From an uncultured Ruminococcus sp. (lineage in GTDB: Bacteria; Bacillota; Clostridia; Oscillospirales; Acutalibacteraceae): a stretch of 9,622 nt of DNA. The notes beneath the pieces are model-generated. The model saw only the letters and a list, made by a program, of their open reading frames with translations. It was not told where the DNA came from and searched no databases. Shown here in pieces: positions 7,486 through 9,622 of this stretch; position 1 is the stretch's first letter, and each line of letters starts with the position of its first letter. The stretch lies in NCBI GenBank assembly GCA_902802975.1, contig CADCOF010000055.1:1-9622 (forward strand). The letters run 5' to 3'. The translations under genes were made by a program, and so were the position numbers.

Positions 7486-7514
7486 ATTATAGCACTTTTT
7501 CAATGTAATATCAA
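7486..7514 (-). promoter_or_regulatory. Sigma-A promoter of the HD-GYP gene
   Basis: On the minus strand, TTGATA (7514-7509) and TATAAT (7491-7486) are separated by exactly 17 bp. Transcription should start near 7479, giving a leader of about 48 nt that contains the GGGGAGG ribosome binding site. This is near-consensus, so basal expression should be substantial. The rplS terminator (7577-7608) lies just upstream, making the gene an independent unit. Confidence 0.8.
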
Positions 7515-7576
7515 TATTATTTATGACAAATTTAATTCGATTTTTGTAAACTTATTGTTCTATGCCCATGTTTAAC

Positions 7577-7608
7577 AAAAAAGAGAGGTTTTTCGAACCC
7601 CTCTTTTT
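7577..7608 (-). terminator. Intrinsic terminator of rplS
   Basis: Read on the minus strand, AAAAAGAGGGGTT (7608-7596) pairs with AACCTCTCTTTTT (7590-7578) around a 5-nt loop, with one G-U pair, and the transcript ends in a run of six U. It begins about 15 nt after the rplS stop codon, so rplS is transcribed alone. Confidence 0.85.
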
Positions 7609-7622
7609 GCTTGTGTAAAACA

Positions 7623-7973
7623 TTACGACTTAACGATTTTCTCCTTAACCTTGGCTGCTTTACCAACTCTGTCACGGAGATAATACAGCTTAGCGCGTCT
7701 AACCTTACCGCGTCTGATAACCTTAACATCCTTTACGTTCGGGCAGTGAAGCGGGAATACTCTCTCGACGCCAACGCCGTATGCAACACGTCTTACTGTG
7801 AATGTCTCTGCAACGCCGCTTGACTTCTTTGCGATAACGGTGCCCTCGAACATCTGAATTCTCTCTCTGTCACCCTCGCGAATGTTTACGCTAACTCTTA
7901 CTGTGTCGCCGATCTCAAAAGAGGGAACTTCCTTCTTCACGGAATCAGCTGCAATCAACTTCAATGCATCCAT
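7623..7973 (-). CDS. rplS: 50S ribosomal protein L19
   Basis: A 116-residue protein, the normal length for bacterial L19, which sits at the interface of the 30S and 50S subunits. Family hallmarks are visible: [17 protein letters not shown] (about 31-47), TFTVRR (57-62), [13 protein letters not shown] (66-78) and the highly conserved [20 protein letters not shown] (87-106). The ATG is preceded by AGGAGGA with a 7-nt spacer. It has its own promoter, a structured leader and a terminator. In many Firmicutes rplS closes the rpsP-rimM-trmD cluster or is followed by lepB or ylqF; here none of these adjoin it, so it stands alone between two membrane-protein genes. The identity is certain from sequence. 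Confidence 0.98.
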   Translation of the reverse strand: MDALKLIAADSVKKEVPSFEIGDTVRVSVNIREGDRERIQMFEGTVIAKKSSGVAETFTVRRVAYGVGVERVFPLHCPNVKDVKVIRRGKVRRAKLYYLRDRVGKAAKVKEKIVKS

Positions 7974-8115
7974 TTTATTTTCCTCCTAGTTTACAGACAT
8001 TCTTAACATAAAGCAGGAAGCTGCTGCTCCAGCCAGAGGACTGTCCGCTTCATTGTTCGGTCATTATCGACCGGGCAGTGAATCGCATTGACATTTTGCC
8101 AACGGTTCAAATGCG
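7974..8115 (-). ncRNA. Structured 5' leader of rplS (candidate L19 leader)
   Basis: The leader between the predicted start site (about 8115) and the rplS ATG is about 140 nt and can form three helices on the minus strand. The first pairs CGCATT (8115-8110) with AATGCG (8089-8084). The second is ACTG (8079-8076) with CAGT (8043-8040), enclosing a CGGTC/GACCG hairpin with loop GATAAT (8073-8058). The third is AGCAG (8028-8024) with CTGCT (8016-8012). A Firmicutes L19 leader family is known and is thought to mediate feedback control by L19. Membership here rests on position and foldability, not on a covariance match. Confidence 0.6.
7981..7987 (-). promoter_or_regulatory. Ribosome binding site of rplS
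   Basis: AGGAGGA on the minus strand lies seven bases upstream of the rplS ATG and is a near-perfect match to the 16S anti-SD. It follows the last leader hairpin and is not itself within an obvious strong stem. Confidence 0.9.
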
Positions 8116-8121
8116 TTTATT

Positions 8122-8150
8122 ATTATATCACAATTTGCCGATAAATGCAA
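8122..8150 (-). promoter_or_regulatory. Sigma-A promoter of rplS
   Basis: On the minus strand TTGCAT (8150-8145) and a perfect TATAAT (8127-8122) are separated by exactly 17 bp. The predicted start, about 8115, falls at the beginning of the first leader helix, which supports both the promoter and the leader call. Confidence 0.85.
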
Positions 8151-8343
8151 GTGGTTTTCTGAATTTTAAGTAAATTCCGATTTTCCGATTTGCACACAAA
8201 CTTCATATCTACTAAATGAGCAAATTTGAAATTGTTCGTAATTTTGTACAAAAACGCCTGCGGGCGCATGGGCACTTTTCGTGAGGCTACGTCTGGGTAA
8301 AAGTTTATCAAGAAGTTTAGTGCATTTTTACTTTTTTGATCAT
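8151..8343. other. Intergenic region between the rplS promoter and acyltransferase stop
   Basis: This AT-rich stretch contains one clear structure, the hairpin at 8250-8279. The remainder shows no ribosome binding site with an open frame, no repeat match elsewhere in the window and no further promoter that I would defend. Confidence 0.5.
8250..8279 (-). terminator. Probable terminator of the acyltransferase gene
   Basis: On the minus strand AAAAGTGCC (8279-8271), a CA bulge, TGC (8268-8266), loop GCCC, GCA (8261-8259) and GGCGTTTTT (8258-8250) form a 12-bp interrupted stem with two G-U pairs, and the distal arm provides the U-tract. It lies about 65 nt after the acyltransferase stop, and its GC-rich core stands out from AT-rich surroundings. 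The mirrored A/T tracts could allow it to work in both directions, although no plus-strand gene needs it. Confidence 0.6.
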
Positions 8344-9498
8344 TTATAGCTTTCTATTCTTGTCTATTTTGTTTTCTATTTTTCCGAATACATTCCGCAA
8401 GGTTTTCTCAGTCCAACCGCAGAACTGCTTAACATGCAGTATATCAAATATCAGCAGTCTGACTCTATCTACAAGCGATCCAACCAACCAAATCAATAAC
8501 GCTGTTCCTATAACGGCTAAAATCATCATTACCGGCTGAAAATCCAAATACTGAATAAAACAGTGCTTTATAAAATTATCCCTTATGATCGGTTCTTCAT
8601 GGAATAAATATACACCGAAAGATACAGGCGCAAAGAATTTCACAAAAGCTATCGTTGCCTTTCTGCACTTTATATTTGCAAAAAATACAAGCAAGAAAAC
8701 CGAACACAATACCACTGTAGGTGATGTGTAAATAATGAAAATGCCGCGTCCTTTAGGCTCCGCATCAAAATTCGTCACCAACAGATCGCCGATTATTTTT
8801 GATAACCACGTAAACAAAACGCAAAACGCATATAACAACAAATTAATATTATTGTTTTCATAAATTTTAACATCATACTTTTTGATATACGCGCCGACCA
8901 AATAAAGCATTGCCAGCCACAAAAAACTATACCCCGCGTTTGTTTTCCCGAAATCGGAATACAAAAAAGCAGGAAGCAGTGAGAACACAACAAACAGTGA
9001 TAACAACAGCTTTTCGAACTGCTTTCTTGTGCATTTGTCAACTAATATATCAAGGAACGGCGCTACAAAAAACAGACAAAAATACGCAGAAAAATACCAG
9101 TATGTAGACTTTGAAACAGGAGAAAAAGCAATCTGTATAGCATTCTCTTTCACTAAAGCCGGATCAATGGATTTTGCAATAACAGTTGTACACACGGTAT
9201 AGAAAACAACTTGAAAATACAAGTATATTATATTCGAGTACTTCGTTTTTCTGCCATATCCAACATATCCGGATATCAAAGAATATACATTTGACGCACA
9301 ATAACAAGCTATTTCCAATAACCACGCCAGCTCATATTTCACAGACATTTTTTCGGCACTATCAAGTATTCCACCATGACCCAAAACATGAAGCGTTGGT
9401 ATCATTATCATAGAGATTATTCTCAGCAAGTCGATGCCATAATTTCGTTCTTTTGATACCGGACTTTTGGCTTTCAGACTGCTCTTACTTCGACTCAT
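8344..9498 (-). CDS. Acyltransferase-3 family membrane protein
   Basis: A 384-residue integral membrane protein of the acyltransferase-3 family (OatA/OafA/WecH type), which moves acyl groups, usually acetyl, onto extracytoplasmic sugars such as peptidoglycan, O-antigen-like or exopolysaccharide units. After a basic N-terminus, RNYGIDLLRIISMIMIPTLH (18-37) shows the family start; R26 and H37 fit the R/K-X10-H motif needed for activity. About ten hydrophobic helices follow, including SAYFCLFFVAPFLDIL (about 136-151) and a late FGVYLFHE segment (about 304-311) with the conserved F/Y-HE pattern. No C-terminal SGNH domain is present, so this is the stand-alone form. The acceptor cannot be told from sequence, and no glycan-synthesis genes adjoin it. 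AGAGAGGGG lies eight bases before ATG, immediately after the 25-bp element shared with the dynamin operon. Confidence 0.9.
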   Translation of the reverse strand: MSRSKSSLKAKSPVSKERNYGIDLLRIISMIMIPTLHVLGHGGILDSAEKMSVKYELAWLLEIACYCASNVYSLISGYVGYGRKTKYSNIIYLYFQVVFYTVCTTVIAKSIDPALVKENAIQIAFSPVSKSTYWYFSAYFCLFFVAPFLDILVDKCTRKQFEKLLLSLFVVFSLLPAFLYSDFGKTNAGYSFLWLAMLYLVGAYIKKYDVKIYENNNINLLLYAFCVLFTWLSKIIGDLLVTNFDAEPKGRGIFIIYTSPTVVLCSVFLLVFFANIKCRKATIAFVKFFAPVSFGVYLFHEEPIIRDNFIKHCFIQYLDFQPVMMILAVIGTALLIWLVGSLVDRVRLLIFDILHVKQFCGWTEKTLRNVFGKIENKIDKNRKL

Positions 9499-9622
9499 TA
9501 TGTAAACCCCTCTCTTATAGTAAACGACATAAATCTTTTCTACCTGAGCGGTTGGAATTTCGATACAATAATTGTAACTATTCAGAATACAAAAGTTCTC
9601 TATCGAACGAATTTCATTTCTC
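9499..9622. other. Region upstream of the acyltransferase gene
   Basis: It holds the acyltransferase ribosome binding site (9507-9515), the shared element (9516-9540) and about 80 bp of AT-rich sequence to the window edge, in which I see no gene, hairpin or clear promoter. Confidence 0.5.
9516..9540 (-). promoter_or_regulatory. 25-bp element shared with the dynamin operon upstream region
   Basis: On the minus strand, 25 bp starting GAAAAGATTT and ending GTTTACTATA are identical to plus-strand 136-160. Like that copy it points toward a start codon, here only 17 bp away. If TACTAT (9522-9517) were the -10 box, the transcript would start within or just before the ribosome binding site, giving a very short leader. 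That makes an operator, or a sequence recognised in another way, as plausible as a promoter. Only one copy of the 14-mer is present here, against two at the dynamin operon. Confidence 0.5.

Noticed and set aside
8123..8311. 62-codon minus-strand open frame between rplS and the acyltransferase
   Set aside because: It needs a TTG start, lacks a ribosome binding site, runs through the terminator hairpin and ends in the rplS -10 box; the composition is not protein-like.
136..9540. The 25-bp inverted copies as terminal repeats of one large transposon
   Set aside because: No transposase or recombinase is encoded between them, the interval contains essential rplS, no target duplication is seen, and each copy sits just upstream of a gene in the same relative orientation, which fits a regulatory or intergenic element better.

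Overview
The window looks like a chromosomal segment from a low-to-mid GC Gram-positive anaerobe of the Clostridia, most likely Oscillospiraceae/Ruminococcus-like. This rests on strong AGGAGG-type ribosome binding sites, good sigma-A promoters with 17-bp spacers, a typical Firmicutes L19 protein and CATTCCG-type heptamer repeats. The genus is an inference, because no rRNA or other decisive marker is present. No mobile-element genes, tRNA, rRNA or CRISPR array were found.

Layout. Positions 1-214 are non-coding and hold a heptamer repeat array and a tandem 14-bp motif just upstream of the first gene. Positions 215-5572 (+) form a tight four-gene operon: a dynamin-like GTPase with a membrane-active segment (694 aa), an M48 zinc metallopeptidase (320 aa), a second, divergent dynamin-like GTPase (591 aa), and a small protein with two zinc ribbons and a probable PH-like C-terminal domain (173 aa). 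The junctions are a 1-nt gap, a TGATG overlap and a 12-nt gap. The operon ends at a hairpin terminator (5578-5610) that it shares with a convergent gene on the other strand. That gene (5623-7431, -) encodes a multi-pass membrane sensor fused to an HD-GYP cyclic-di-GMP phosphodiesterase domain, and it has its own consensus promoter and leader. Next comes monocistronic rplS (ribosomal protein L19, 7623-7973, -), with a promoter, a structured 5' leader of about 140 nt and a terminator. Last is a membrane acyltransferase-3 family protein (8344-9498, -).

The most interesting part is the dynamin / M48 peptidase / dynamin / zinc-ribbon operon. Paired bacterial dynamins are known to remodel or protect membranes. 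A metallopeptidase encoded between the two GTPases, translationally tied to both, recalls the mitochondrial pair OMA1 (M48 protease) and OPA1 (dynamin-like GTPase). I propose, as inference, a membrane-remodelling or membrane-stress module in which the peptidase controls one or both GTPases. An anti-phage or envelope-stress role is possible but is not shown by the sequence.

A second connection is a 25-bp sequence that occurs identically just upstream of the dynamin operon (136-160, +) and just upstream of the acyltransferase (9516-9540, -), in the same orientation relative to each gene. This suggests a shared promoter or operator, and hence co-regulation of two envelope-related units about 9 kb apart. 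An intergenic repeat family is the main alternative.
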